Origin: Chrysochromulina parva
Taxonomy: Eukaryota; Haptophyta; Prymnesiales; Chrysochromulinaceae
Length of the DNA: 37,287 bases
Direction of reading: 5' to 3'
Assembly: GCA_002887195.1 (NCBI GenBank)
Contig: PJAB01000154.1
Coordinates: 1-37,287, forward strand
Positions within the stretch are counted from its first letter, which is position 1. Every line of letters starts with the position of its first letter. Below are positions 1-9,229 of this stretch, piece after piece. A program made the translations under genes and the position numbers. The notes beneath the pieces were generated by a model. It ran no database searches. It was not told the DNA's origin and saw only the letters and a program-made list of their open reading frames with translations.

Positions 1-1229
1 TATCCCCGTCAAAGGGTGTAGAGGTCGCGCTCTCGGCGCACATGCCCAAGGAGAAGGCGACGAGCGGACAGATAAGCCGGAAGCCATCAATCGCTGCTGG
101 CATCGCTGCAGTCTGAACGGCCGTAGAGGGATGTGGCCACGTACGTACTCGTTGAGGGTTGGAAAAGGGCGATGAAGATTCCCGAAAATGGTCTGGGGAT
201 GCCACCGATGAGGTCACTTGTACATATGAGGGCTTGCCTTGCGATGGCTGCGCGCAGGCACGAGGAACGTGTCTCAGCTGTGGCAGGGCGTTCGAGCTGC
301 AGCGGGCTGGAGTGTGGCAGGCGGTAATGTGTGTGTGTGGTGTGTGCGGTGAATATGAAGGCGTAGCATAGGCGCTGGGGATGCAGAGCGCCGACGGGGT
401 CGCAGTCTCGAGGACGACCGCGCCCGGCTCACTACAAGCACACTGGCTTCGCGTCGGGCGTGATCACGGCCGGATCATCGTGGGACAAGAGGGCGGGACT
501 CGGGCGGAGATCGCACCTTGGATTGAAGCCGAGATTGAACCTCGAACTGAAAGGCGTTGAGCTCCTGTTCGTCGAACGCCGCCGACAAGGTGACGACGAG
601 TGGTAATGCGACTATCAGAAGGCGCAGCATGATCTCGAGGCTCTCGGGTTCGGTGTGTTGTAGTCTCAGGATCTAGTCTGCGTTGGAAGGCGTGCAGGCG
701 GGTAGCGCGCGATGAGTCGCACGACATCGATCGCAGGCGTGCGGCCACTGGGTGGGCTCGCGCGCGTGCGCGCCCAGCGCAAATGCCTGGCGTGGGCGTG
801 CCCAGTGCAGTTGCTTGGCGCTGCGGGGCTGTCGCCAATCACGGCGCTGGGCATGGGAGCGCGCGATGATCATACGCGTCAGCGCTCGGGGCCAGGCCAA
901 GGGTGGTGCAGACGGAAAAGCGAAAAGCTTCTGGAGACAGGCAGAGGGTCCGAGAGCGCAGCCGCGCACGCGGTGCGCTCACGCTCGGAAAGGAGTCTGC
1001 GTTCTGCGCGTTCACGGCACAAAACTCCCCAAATTCACATTTTCGCACCTGTCGGTTTTGCAGGGTCCCGATCTAGATGCGGGTTGGGGACCTATTGGGA
1101 CCCTGATTTTAAACAAATCCCGGAGAGAGTTCGCTCAGATTAGGCACACTTCTGAGCGGAAGTGTGCCTGGGTGTCAGTTCGCTGTTGCCTGTCTTGTTC
1201 TTGCGCCTCGGCTCGCGATGTACAACTTT
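1..1229. other. Region without a supported gene
   Basis: Several overlapping open frames of 60 to 185 codons lie on both strands, as expected for GC-rich DNA. None gives a recognisable domain, and their composition (Arg, Ala, Ser and Cys rich) is that of antisense or noncoding frames. The stretch from about 1020 to 1160 is AT-richer than its surroundings and may be promoter or UTR. I see no RNA gene or repeat. Confidence 0.5.
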
Positions 1230-1622
1230 TCAATGTCGAATGTGAGAACTGGCCGACTGGCTCCCTGGCGGGTAGGTCGCGGTACTGTACCAGTGGAAGC
1301 ACGGAATGAGACACTGTGAGCGGCTGACTGGGTGGCAGGGACTCCGTCCGCCGTCCCTCAGCCGTGACCGTTGGTGGACGGCCAGAGGGAAGCGCTCCTC
1401 GCTCACGAGCCGTTGCACAGCACGCCTCATGCTGAGCTCCTCCACCACGGCCAGTCCGCTCGCGTTCACAATCACATTCTCGTGCGCGTTCAAGTCGTCG
1501 CCATAGTCGTGACGTGACGTGTCTCCAATACCATACGGCAGTCCGCTTCTGGTTCGGCTCTCGCCATCAAAGTGACCATGCCAATCGCCCGCGAATGTAG
1601 CACGACCTCTTTGCGGTGCACA
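1230..1622 (-). other. Open frame continuing after the zinc-finger gene's stop
   Basis: After the TGA at 1623-1625 that ends the zinc-finger gene, the same minus-strand frame stays open for 131 more codons. The translation looks protein-like in its first two thirds (for example NAHENVIVNASGLAVVEELS) and has no homopolymer bias. I do not recognise a domain. It could be a missed 3' exon of the upstream gene, joined by an intron that removes the TGA, or a chance open frame. I found no intron of plausible size that would bypass the TGA. Confidence 0.2.
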
Positions 1623-3092
1623 TCAATAGCCACGATAAAACGGGTTATCCGGGCTCGTATTGTTGCTCGTAAGGGGGCCACCGCCGCCGCCGCCACCCAT
1701 GCTGCCGCGGCCGCCACCGCCGCCGCCAAAGCCGCCGCCGCCGCCAAAGCCGCCGCCGCCGCCGCCAAAGCCGCCGCCGCCGCCAAAGCCGCCGCCGCCG
1801 CCGCCGCCAAAGGGGTCGCCGCCGCCGCCACCCCGGCTCATGTGCGCCATGCCTGGGTAGCCACCGCCGCCGCCCGCGCTGCCGCGGCTCGCCGCGCGCG
1901 CCGTCGCCGCCTCCTGCAGCGCGGCCGATTCGGCGGCGTGTGAACGTTGCGCACGGGTAGGCGAGGCGGGCCGTGGGGGTGGGCGCTGGCTCATGGCGGG
2001 GGCGGGCTGCCGCTGGGGCGGCGAGCGCGCGGGCGCCGCAGGTGGCTGCGGCGGCGGCGTCCCCATGATTTGCGCCCGCTTGGCCGCGTACTCCTCCTCG
2101 GACACCATGAACTTGATCTCGTCAAGCGCGGCAAGACGCTCTTGTTGCCGCCGCTGGTGCTCGGCGACGGCGGCCGCGTGCGCCGCGCTCGGCGGCGTGG
2201 GTGGGCCGGCTGCCGCCGCCGCCCATCCGTCCATCGCCGCGAGTGGCTGTCGCCTAGGCGGTGCCGACGCGGCGCGCATCTGCGCCTCCGTCACCCCGGG
2301 CTTGGGCTTGCCGTTGAAGTAGACGAGACCTTGGGCCTTGAGGGCGTCCAGCCGCTGGCCCTCGCGCGCCGCACGCAATACCTGCTGCAGCTCCTCCGAC
2401 GCGGCACGCCACTTGCTCGGCGGCTTGGGCCGCTCCTTGCGTGCCTGCCCGAACGCTTTCCCCGTCTTGGCCATCACGGCCAGTTGCACGACCTCCGCCA
2501 CTCGATCGCCAACCTCCTTCGGCTTCTTAGGCGGGCCAGCCGCCGTGGTTGCGCAGATGAATTGGTGCTTCACGATCCGATCCGCCGCAAAGGCGCGCCC
2601 ACAGACGGCGCACCGCACTCGCCCGTCCGGCTCCGGGGCTGCGATGATCATCGGGGGAGGCTCCTTCTTCTCCTTGTCAGGGCTCTTCTCCTTGGGCCGC
2701 TCCGTCGTCGCCGGGCTGACGCGGCTGCGCGCCGTGCTCCCGCCGCTGCGCGCCGAGCCGCCGCCGCCGCCGCCGCGCGGGCTGGCGCTGCGCCCGCCGC
2801 CGCCCCCGCGGGGGCTAGACGCACGAGACGTCCTCGCCTTCGCGGGGCTCTTGTTGGCCTTGGCCTTGGCCTTCGGGCGCGGCGGCGGCGAGCCCATGCC
2901 CATCATCTCGCGCGCGGCTTTGCAATTGCTCAGGTGGTCATTGATCTCGGCCTGCGGCATCGTAGCCCCACAGGCTGGGCAGCTCACCAGCTTCGCGGCC
3001 ATATTGGGAGCACACACTGATATGTGCATCGGCAGCGAGTGCGCGAAGAACATTTTGCCGCAATGCGGGCATGGCGTCGATGGCGGTGGCAT
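1623..3092 (-). CDS. C2HC-type zinc-finger protein with Gly-rich C-terminus (ZC2HC1-like)
   Basis: The protein has 489 residues from the ATG at 3092; the frame is open further upstream but has no other ATG near a domain. The N-terminus carries CPHCGKMFFAHSLPMHISVC, a C-x2-C-x12-H-x3-C finger of the zf-C2HC_2 type. A second Cys pair (CPACGATMPQAEINDHLSNC) follows, and a third finger, CAVCGRAFAADRIVKHQFIC, sits after a Ser/Gly/Lys-rich linker. This tandem arrangement resembles ZC2HC1/FAM164 proteins, whose role is poorly known. The middle is Pro/Ala-rich with a short predicted helix (AALDEIKFMVSEEEYAAKRA). The last 90 residues are almost entirely Gly and Phe (GGGFGGGG repeats encoded by about 140 bp of GCC-rich sequence) and likely disordered. 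Nucleic-acid binding is possible but not shown. Confidence 0.75.
   Translation of the reverse strand: MPPPSTPCPHCGKMFFAHSLPMHISVCAPNMAAKLVSCPACGATMPQAEINDHLSNCKAAREMMGMGSPPPRPKAKAKANKSPAKARTSRASSPRGGGGGRSASPRGGGGGGSARSGGSTARSRVSPATTERPKEKSPDKEKKEPPPMIIAAPEPDGRVRCAVCGRAFAADRIVKHQFICATTAAGPPKKPKEVGDRVAEVVQLAVMAKTGKAFGQARKERPKPPSKWRAASEELQQVLRAAREGQRLDALKAQGLVYFNGKPKPGVTEAQMRAASAPPRRQPLAAMDGWAAAAAGPPTPPSAAHAAAVAEHQRRQQERLAALDEIKFMVSEEEYAAKRAQIMGTPPPQPPAAPARSPPQRQPAPAMSQRPPPRPASPTRAQRSHAAESAALQEAATARAASRGSAGGGGGYPGMAHMSRGGGGGDPFGGGGGGGFGGGGGFGGGGGGFGGGGGFGGGGGGRGSMGGGGGGGPLTSNNTSPDNPFYRGY
1676..1815 (-). repeat. Gly/Phe-coding trinucleotide-rich tract
   Basis: This is a near-perfect run of GCC/GGC codons broken by AAA/TTT-type codons, which encodes repeated GGGGGF blocks at the C-terminus of the zinc-finger protein. 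It is a low-complexity coding microsatellite, likely variable in length between strains. Confidence 0.7.
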
Positions 3093-3262
3093 CTGTCGAC
3101 CAGGACGCACGGCTTGTGTACACAATGTACGGTGCGCGCGGGGGCCACACTCGCGGGTGCCCCCTCTCCACGAGCGCCACACAGCAGGGTTGAGGAATTC
3201 GCACAATTCGTGAGAAAAGTTTCAACCCAGATTTGGGACTTTTGCCGTGACGGCGTTCAGAC

Positions 3263-5293
3263 TCACCCACGAAGCCGCGGCGGCTGCAGCCCTCCGGCCT
3301 GCGCGACCGCGTGCGGCATCGCGGGCAGCACCGCATCGAGGCACGCGACCAACGCCTCCGCGTGCGCCGGGAGGCATACGAGCATCGTACCGCCGCGCGC
3401 ACGGACAGTCCACGGCCCGAGGAGGGCGAGGGCGGGCGCGGGTGCCAGCGCAGCGCTCCGCATGAGCGAGCCCAGCCCAGGCACCTCCCGTGGAGCGGCC
3501 GCCGTCGCCGCGTCGCATGCGGCGGTGCCTCCCACACACAGCACCACGCTGCGCGCGTGCCCGGGGGCGCTCATCGCGATCAGCGCGGCGAGCGCGGACT
3601 CGGGCGCGTCAGCATCGTACACGAGCGTGTCCGCGACCCAGCTCCCCGGTACAAGCCGTGCGCCGAGCACCTCGAGCAACCAACCGCCCCACACCGCGCC
3701 ACCACCGCCGCTCCCATCGCCCCGCCCCTCGCCCTCTCCCGCGCCGCCCGCGCCGGGCAAGACGAGGCCGATGCGCGCAAACGGCGGCGGCGCTGGCACG
3801 CTGGCGGCCGCCGCGAGGGCAGCAGCCTCGTCGAGTGGCCTCGTGCCTGCAGCCGCCCCCATTCGAAGACCGAGCGGCGCGGGGGGCGGCGGCAAGGGTG
3901 GTGGCGGCGGTAAGGGCGAGGGCGCGGGCGGTGGCGATGAGGGGGGCGGCAAGGGCGGGAGGGGTAGCTCGAGGCCCGTGTCGTGCGCGTGCCCCATCCC
4001 CTGCTCGAGCCGCCCTACCAGGAGCGCTGACACCAGCGTGCCAGCGGGCCAGGCGGCGCCGCCCGCCGGCACCTCCACAAGCGCATCGGAGCCCCGACAG
4101 GAGGCGAGGCGTGACGAGATCTGGCGGCCTGTGGAGGTGGCGACGAGGCCGTCGCGCGTGCTCGTGAGCACCACCCGATGGTACTCGGGCCGCTCCGCAT
4201 CCGGCGTGATCGGCACGCCCAGCCGAGCCACCAGGCGGCGCGGGCGCGGAGTCAGTGAGCCACTCAGCTTGCGCAGGGTCGGAGCGACGACCAGGTGGAA
4301 GCACGCGTACGCACTCACCGGGTTGCCCGGCAACCCGAAGACGAGCAGCGGCGCGCGCGCCGTGCCGCCACCGCCACTGCTGGGGGATCGTGGCAGCGTG
4401 GCGAACGTGAGAGGCTTGCCCGGCTTCATGACGACAGTCCCAAAATGGAAGGTGCCACGCGCCTTGAGGAGGGGCTTGATGAGATCGCGATCTCCCATCG
4501 AGACGCCACCCGAGCACACGAGCACGTCCACGTCCGCCGCGAGCGCCGCCTCCAGCTTTGCCTCGAGCACGCCCGCCACGTCGGAGCTCAGTCCCAGGTC
4601 GAGCGTACGTGCCCCCTCGGCTGCCGACAGCGCGAGCAGCATCGGACGATTTGAATCGAAGATCTTTCCTGTGGCTCGGCGCTCGCCGTCCTCGGGCGAG
4701 CCCGCGCTCCCGGCGAGTGCGTCCAGCAGCTCATCCCCCGTCGAGAGTACCGCGCATGTGGGCACGCCACCCACGAGCGCACTGGAGAATCCGAGCCCGC
4801 CGAGCAAGCCCACCTCGGCTGCACCGAGCAAGTCGGAGGCGCTCAGGACCAGCGCGCCGTCGGCCATGTCGGAGCCCACGGCGCGCACTTCCTGACCTGC
4901 CTTGGGCGCCGCTGCCGACGTCAGGGCGATTCTCCGAGTGCCCACCTCGCGCACCTCCTCGATGCCGATGACTGCGTCGGCGCCCGGAGGGAGCGGCGCG
5001 CCCGTGGTGATGTAGGTTGCTTGACCGCTTGCGAGCTCAGGCTGCGCCGCCGCGTCGCCCGCGCGTATCTCGCTGACAACCACTCGCTCGGCGCTGCCGT
5101 CGGCCGCACGCACCGCATAGCCATCCTTGATGGCTGCCGGAAACGGCGGGTGCGGCCGCGGTGCGAACACGTCTTCGGCCAGTCGCCGGCCGAGCACATC
5201 GCGCAGCCCGCATCGTTCCGTTGGCAGCGGACGCACCTCCGCGAGCACGATCTCGGCGGCCTCCTCGACGCTCAATCCTTTCATGATGGGCAT
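3263..5293 (-). CDS. Molybdopterin molybdenumtransferase, CNX1/gephyrin-like E-G fusion
   Basis: The product is 676 residues from the ATG at 5293. Residues 1 to about 410 are a complete MoeA/gephyrin E domain, which inserts molybdate into adenylylated molybdopterin. Visible motifs are PPFPAAIKDGYAVRA, ITTGAPLPPGADAVIGIEE, VLSTGDEL, FDSNRPML, CSGGVSMGDRDLIKPLL, GTVVMKPGKPLTFA and FGLPGNPVSAYACFHLVV. A Pro-rich linker (about 440-490) leads to a C-terminal segment whose order (E then G) matches plant CNX1 rather than animal gephyrin (G then E). The G-like part keeps a PGLGSLMR-like helix and the LDAVLPAMPHAV end. It has lost the usual SD motif at its N-terminus, the GGTG-TPRDVTPE loop (here VGGTAACDAATAAAP) and the PGNP of MogA (here LPAHAE). 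The E domain is certain; adenylyltransferase activity of the G part is doubtful. Confidence 0.92.
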   Translation of the reverse strand: MPIMKGLSVEEAAEIVLAEVRPLPTERCGLRDVLGRRLAEDVFAPRPHPPFPAAIKDGYAVRAADGSAERVVVSEIRAGDAAAQPELASGQATYITTGAPLPPGADAVIGIEEVREVGTRRIALTSAAAPKAGQEVRAVGSDMADGALVLSASDLLGAAEVGLLGGLGFSSALVGGVPTCAVLSTGDELLDALAGSAGSPEDGERRATGKIFDSNRPMLLALSAAEGARTLDLGLSSDVAGVLEAKLEAALAADVDVLVCSGGVSMGDRDLIKPLLKARGTFHFGTVVMKPGKPLTFATLPRSPSSGGGGTARAPLLVFGLPGNPVSAYACFHLVVAPTLRKLSGSLTPRPRRLVARLGVPITPDAERPEYHRVVLTSTRDGLVATSTGRQISSRLASCRGSDALVEVPAGGAAWPAGTLVSALLVGRLEQGMGHAHDTGLELPLPPLPPPSSPPPAPSPLPPPPPLPPPPAPLGLRMGAAAGTRPLDEAAALAAAASVPAPPPFARIGLVLPGAGGAGEGEGRGDGSGGGGAVWGGWLLEVLGARLVPGSWVADTLVYDADAPESALAALIAMSAPGHARSVVLCVGGTAACDAATAAAPREVPGLGSLMRSAALAPAPALALLGPWTVRARGGTMLVCLPAHAEALVACLDAVLPAMPHAVAQAGGLQPPRLRG

Positions 5294-5625
5294 GGTCGGC
5301 GGTCGGTGCGGGGCCGCGGCCCCAGCCGCCGTCGAGGGAGAAAGGAGAGGGGTTTGCGCTATTCGTGACGCCCGGTGTGCAGGCCTGGGTTAGACCCTCG
5401 GAGGCCGAGTGCGGAGAGGAAGCGGAGGAGGCCACGCCCAGAACGGCGTTTCGAAGTGAAGAAGACGGAGTCATATAAACAACCAGACGGGCACGCTGTT
5501 GAAAGCGCACGCCTCTCCGCACGAGTTCCGAGGACAATTGTGCGCTGTATCAGGGCACAAACGCGCCCTGCCGTCCCCGCGCGCCGCCAGCGGCGCGGCG
5601 GCGGCGTGCAATACAGAGTACAGGC
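5294..5625. other. Intergenic region between the E-G fusion gene and QCR7
   Basis: About 330 bp lies between the start of the molybdenum-cofactor gene and the 3' end of QCR7, both on the minus strand. It should hold the QCR7 3' UTR and the promoter of the molybdenum-cofactor gene. A short AT-rich patch (around 5461-5490) stands out from GC-rich flanks. No gene, RNA or repeat is recognisable. Confidence 0.4.
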
Positions 5626-6114
5626 CTACTTGGCTAGGAGCTTCTCCTCATTCTTCTGCTCCTCGATCGCCTGCAGGTACGGGCTGAGGTACGGCTGCCA
5701 CGGGTCGATCTTCTCGGCCACCTCATCCGGGAGGTAGCGCTGCTGGCTGCTGAGCACCATCGCGCGCTTGAGGCGCTGCTCGCGCGCCATGAGCACGTCC
5801 TTGGGCAGCCGCGACAGCGCGAGCTTCACGTCCGTGGTCTCGATCATGATGTCCTCGTAGAGGAGGCCTGCGAGGCAGCAGCAGCGCATTCGCGTTGAGA
5901 GAGGAGAGCCGGAGGAGATGGCGTGGCGCCACAGGAGCCTGCATGGCAGCTTCCGTGACCGAGCGCACACGCGGCCGCTGCGACAGGCAAAACGGCGGTT
6001 GCACCGCAAGGAAAGCACGGCAAGCTGGGATGCTTGCGCACCTCGCGAAGCGAGCTCCTTGCCGACCTTGGCGCGGTACGCCGAGCCGAGGCGCGACCAC
6101 AATTGCCCAAGCAT
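5626..6114 (-). CDS. QCR7: Cytochrome b-c1 complex subunit 7 (QCR7/UQCRB), two exons
   Basis: Exons are 6114-6042 and 5867-5626, joined across a 174-bp intron (6041-5868) with donor gtgcgc and acceptor tgcctcgcag. The spliced protein is 104 residues. The exon junction falls within a Gly codon and produces LASRGLLYEDIMIETTDVK, which matches the GL-YED--VK-A--RLP core of the family. The rest (LALSRLPKDVLMAREQRLKR, then a YLPDEVAEK-like stretch and a charged C-terminal helix) also fits UQCRB/QCR7. This small matrix-side subunit of respiratory complex III contacts cytochrome b. Reading through the intron stays open but inserts an Arg/Cys-rich peptide that no homologue has. The length is slightly below the usual 110 to 125, so a short upstream exon is possible. 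It is head-to-head with the Orai-like gene, with 340 bp between their start codons. Confidence 0.9.
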   Translation of the reverse strand: MLGQLWSRLGSAYRAKVGKELASRGAQASQLAVLSLRCNRRFACRSGRVCARSRKLPCRLLWRHAISSGSPLSTRMRCCCLAGLLYEDIMIETTDVKLALSRLPKDVLMAREQRLKRAMVLSSQQRYLPDEVAEKIDPWQPYLSPYLQAIEEQKNEEKLLAK

Positions 6115-6343
6115 GGTGATACCTGAGCAGGCACAGAGGCACGGAGGTCAGGCATCCACGCACGGGCCAGACTCTCGAGAGACAGCAGCGCGCGAGGCAT
6201 GAAAAATAGCGACCAGCATGGGGAGGCGCACCAGGGTTTTGTAAAACTAGACGCTAACACGAGTGCTCGTCGCAGCGTCTTCGCAACGTTCGCAGACACG
6301 TCGTGGAGTCGAGCACGCGCGCCCAAGAGAAAGTTTGCACTTT

Positions 6344-6368
6344 ACTTGACTTGACTTGACTTGACTTG
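6344..6368 (+). repeat. (ACTTG)5 microsatellite
   Basis: Five perfect pentamers ACTTG lie 87 bp upstream of the Orai-like gene's ATG, in its probable 5' UTR or core promoter and inside the bidirectional interval shared with QCR7. Confidence 0.9.
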
Positions 6369-6454
6369 CATCGAACTTGCACGATCACTAGCATCCGCGG
6401 TCTGCGCCATCCGCGTTTCCTCGGCTTTTGCGCCGTCGCGTCGCGCCCGCTGCC

Positions 6455-7135
6455 ATGCTTGCTGCGGACAAGCTGCTACTCCGCTCGACGGTCAAGCAGC
6501 GCGCCATCCAGCTGCGCGAGAAAGAGCTCACGCTCTTCAACGAGAACTTCAATGCGGTCGGCACGCAGTCCGCCGTGCTCGCTGGCTTTGCGATGACGAG
6601 CTTTGCGGAGATCGACCTGCCGCACAATGCCTTCTACGCGCAGAAGGCGTTCCTGCACATCTTCGTCGTCACCTCTGTCTGCGCCAACCTGCTGTGCACC
6701 GCGTGCACCACCTTCGTGTCCGTGTGGGGCTCGGGCAAGGCGCTGCGCGGCAAGGACGGCTCGATGGATCAGGCGGTCGACGGAATGCACGACGAGCGAA
6801 CGTTCATCTTCAGCTGCTTCGGAGTGGGGCTCATCAGTACCCTCCTTTCACTCATGTCCGCCGCGTGGATCCTGATGACGCTCGAGGTCGCCGCGGTCGC
6901 CACGCTCGGCATCTCATGGGCCATCTTCATCATCATGCGGCAGGCGTGGCGTCTCTCGGTCAAATTTGGCCTCTCGCCCGAGGAGGTCATCTCCTTTCGC
7001 GACATCATGGCGTCGCCCGCAGTACCCAGCGAGGGCGCCCTGGCGAGCGCGGACGACTATGATCCGAAGTTCGAGAGCGGCGGCCTGCTCGGCGCCTCGG
7101 GTAACAAGGCAAGGCGTGGCACGTACGACGTGTGA
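6455..7135 (+). CDS. Orai-like four-TM calcium channel homologue
   Basis: The protein has 226 residues from the ATG at 6455. It has an N-terminal amphipathic, charged helix and then four hydrophobic segments, at about 37-57, 65-95, 117-142 and 143-165, followed by a hydrophilic tail. The first segment, SAVLAGFAMTSFAEIDL, aligns without gaps to Orai TM1 (SALLSGFAMVAMVEVQL). It keeps the pore-lining Gly and the acidic selectivity-filter residue (Glu52 here, equivalent to Glu106 of human Orai1). Orai proteins form hexameric plasma-membrane channels opened by ER STIM. No STIM is in the window, and algae generally lack an obvious one, so gating is unknown. The TM2-TM3 loop (SVWGSGKALRGKDGSMDQAV) is highly polar and looks family-specific. 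Pore identity is inferred from TM1; the remainder is less similar. Confidence 0.65.
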   Translation: MLAADKLLLRSTVKQRAIQLREKELTLFNENFNAVGTQSAVLAGFAMTSFAEIDLPHNAFYAQKAFLHIFVVTSVCANLLCTACTTFVSVWGSGKALRGKDGSMDQAVDGMHDERTFIFSCFGVGLISTLLSLMSAAWILMTLEVAAVATLGISWAIFIIMRQAWRLSVKFGLSPEEVISFRDIMASPAVPSEGALASADDYDPKFESGGLLGASGNKARRGTYDV

Positions 7136-7383
7136 GCGTGAACGCCTCGGTCTAGAGAAAGTGACACCGGTCTCTATCTGTGTCACAAGACTACAAATTC
7201 CCTGAGGTCAAGGCGCTTGTTACATGGGTATAGTGCGGTCCCGCAGTGCGCGCGTTCCCAGAGCCCATGCGCAGGAGCACGTTTACAATCTAGTATATCA
7301 TATAAACAAAGTACAGAATCGCCGTTTATCCTCGGGCCCTCGCCGACCGAGAAGCGAGAACGCGCTCGAACCTCGAAGCCCGC

Positions 7384-8244
7384 CTAGCCTTCCTTGAGGA
7401 AGCACGCGCGGTAAATGGGGCGGCCGAGCGCCTCGCTCGCGCGCTCGCGTTCGGTGCTCACGTGCAGCAGCGCATCCGGCTTGGGTGCGAGCCAGTCCGT
7501 CTCGCTCTCGCGCACGTCGCGCAGCCCAGTGCCCTCGACGGAGCGGATGACGTGCCGCGCGCCCTCGGAGAGGTCGAGCACATCGCTCTGGAAGAAGAGC
7601 CAGCCGCCGGGCGGCAGATGGCGCGCGATGGCGCGCACGAGGTCGGGCTGCACCACGCGCCGCTTGTGGTGCTTGCTCTTGAACCACGGGTCGGGGAACT
7701 GGATCGAGACAGAGCGCAGTGGCGTACACGGCGTCGCGAGCCGCAGGATTTCGTCGAGATTGGTGTTCGCGTTGCACGCGAGGAAGGCGGCGTTGTGCAG
7801 ACCGAAGCGCTGCGCATCCTCCGTGGCCGCATCGGCCAGCGCCGCGCGGATCTCGAGCCCGAGCACGTTCGCCTCGGCGCTCGACGACGCCAGGTCAAGG
7901 CAGAAGAGGCCACGAGCGCACCCGATGTCCACGTGCAGCGGCAGCTCGGGGCGTGCGAAGAGCCGCTCGGGCCAGCGCTCCTCGAGCTGGAGCTTGGCCT
8001 GGTGCGTGTCCTTGAGAGGATTGACGTGGTGTCGGATCTTCCTCTTGCCGATTGACCGGCCGCCCATGTGGCCGCCGTACTTACTTGGCGGCGCGGCGAG
8101 GCCACCATCGGGTGGTGCGGGTGATGAGGAGGCGGTGAGGGACAAGAGCACGGCCGTAACGCGAGCGACGCTGCCGAGTCGCGTGGCGGCCGGCGGCAGT
8201 GAGCTCTGCGCCAGAGCGAGAGCTGATGAACCGAGGATGGCCAT
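7384..8244 (-). CDS. trmB: tRNA (guanine-N7-)-methyltransferase, TrmB type, probably organellar
   Basis: This 286-residue protein starts at the ATG at 8244. The SAM-binding loop is LHVDIGCARGLFCLDLA (residues about 103-119), followed by the acidic end of strand 2 in VLGLEIR. The family signature is SIQFPDPWFKSKHHKRRVV, then QPDLVRAIARHLPPGG. TrmB methylates N7 of G46 in the tRNA variable loop. It is the bacterial-type monomeric enzyme, not the eukaryotic METTL1. About 70 extra residues, rich in Ala, Ser and Leu, precede the core (MAILGSSALALAQSS...). This looks like a plastid or mitochondrial presequence, so action on organellar tRNAs is likely. It converges on the Orai-like gene, with 248 bp between stop codons. 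Confidence 0.92.
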   Translation of the reverse strand: MAILGSSALALAQSSLPPAATRLGSVARVTAVLLSLTASSSPAPPDGGLAAPPSKYGGHMGGRSIGKRKIRHHVNPLKDTHQAKLQLEERWPERLFARPELPLHVDIGCARGLFCLDLASSSAEANVLGLEIRAALADAATEDAQRFGLHNAAFLACNANTNLDEILRLATPCTPLRSVSIQFPDPWFKSKHHKRRVVQPDLVRAIARHLPPGGWLFFQSDVLDLSEGARHVIRSVEGTGLRDVRESETDWLAPKPDALLHVSTERERASEALGRPIYRACFLKEG

Positions 8245-8400
8245 TTAATAAATAAAAAGGCGCCGACTTGGGCACACGATCTCGCTCCAGGAATGGTCAG
8301 CTCGATGGACTCCATCGCATGGTATGCACTCAGCTCTCTCTTCGTTTCAACCTTGCGCTGCGCGCGCATCGTCTGCCTCTGAGCGGCCGTCTCAGGGCTC

Positions 8401-9136
8401 TCAACTGGCCCGCGCGAGCTTCTCGGAGGCAGCCTTGACGGCGAGCAAGTTGACGGGCACGTCCTCGCGGATGCGCCACTCGAGCGCAGGCACGGGCACG
8501 AGCCCTTTGGGCGTGATGTTAACGCGGTACGAGAGCTTGGACTTGTACTCGTACTTGCTCGGGTCGGCAAGGCTGCGGACGCGCGAGTAGGGCTGCACCC
8601 GCCACTCGCCATCGAAGCTCGCAAACATCGCCGACTCGACGAGTTCGAACAGGATGCGCGAGGGCCGAAGCGCGCCTTCCTCGGTGACCTCGGTCATGTC
8701 CATCGTGAGCGATGCGCGAAAGTCGAAGCCGACGATCTTCTGAGCCCCTTCCTGGAAGAGTCGAATGCCGCCCGTCGGGTGCGGCCGACGCCTTGACTGG
8801 ATGAGGTTGGGCACGTGCGTGGCGAGGTTGTCGTAGTCGGTCAGGATGGCCCAGACCTTGCTCGGAGCCGCGTCCGCGATGACGCTGGCCGAGATGCACC
8901 GGCTGTTGATGCCAGTCGTCAGGATGTCGACCACCACGCCTCCCTTGGAGGAGGTCCTCCTATCGCCGGTGCGGCCCAGCCCGATGGCGTCAAACGGGCT
9001 GAACTGGCTCACCGGCACGCGCGCGCGCCGGCGCGTCAGCTCGCGCGCCCGCGCCACTGCTCGCGAGCGCGGAGACAGCGGCTCGAGCGCAGGCGCCGCT
9101 CCATACGAGCAAGCAGCGAAGATTCCGCTGCTGCTG

Positions 9137-9167
<31 letters not shown>

Positions 9168-9197
9168 CGCTGCTGCTGCTGCCGACGCCGACGCCGA

Positions 9198-9229
<32 letters not shown>

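Noticed and set aside
1623..1625. TGA as a selenocysteine codon
   Set aside because: The context is not a known selenoprotein motif, no SECIS-like hairpin was recognised, and the upstream Gly/Phe tail is a natural low-complexity C-terminus.
1947..3020. 357-codon plus-strand open frame
   Set aside because: It is antisense to the zinc-finger gene and made mostly of Arg, Ala, Gly and Leu. It is a GC-rich shadow frame.
3024..4895. 623-codon plus-strand open frame
   Set aside because: It is antisense to the E and G regions of the molybdenum-cofactor gene. Its composition is Ser/Ala/Arg/Pro biased with no domain, and the minus strand has unmistakable motifs.
5626..6114. QCR7 as a single 162-residue exon
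   Set aside because: The frame is open through the intron, but the inserted peptide is Arg/Cys-rich and unlike any homologue. Splicing restores the family core exactly.
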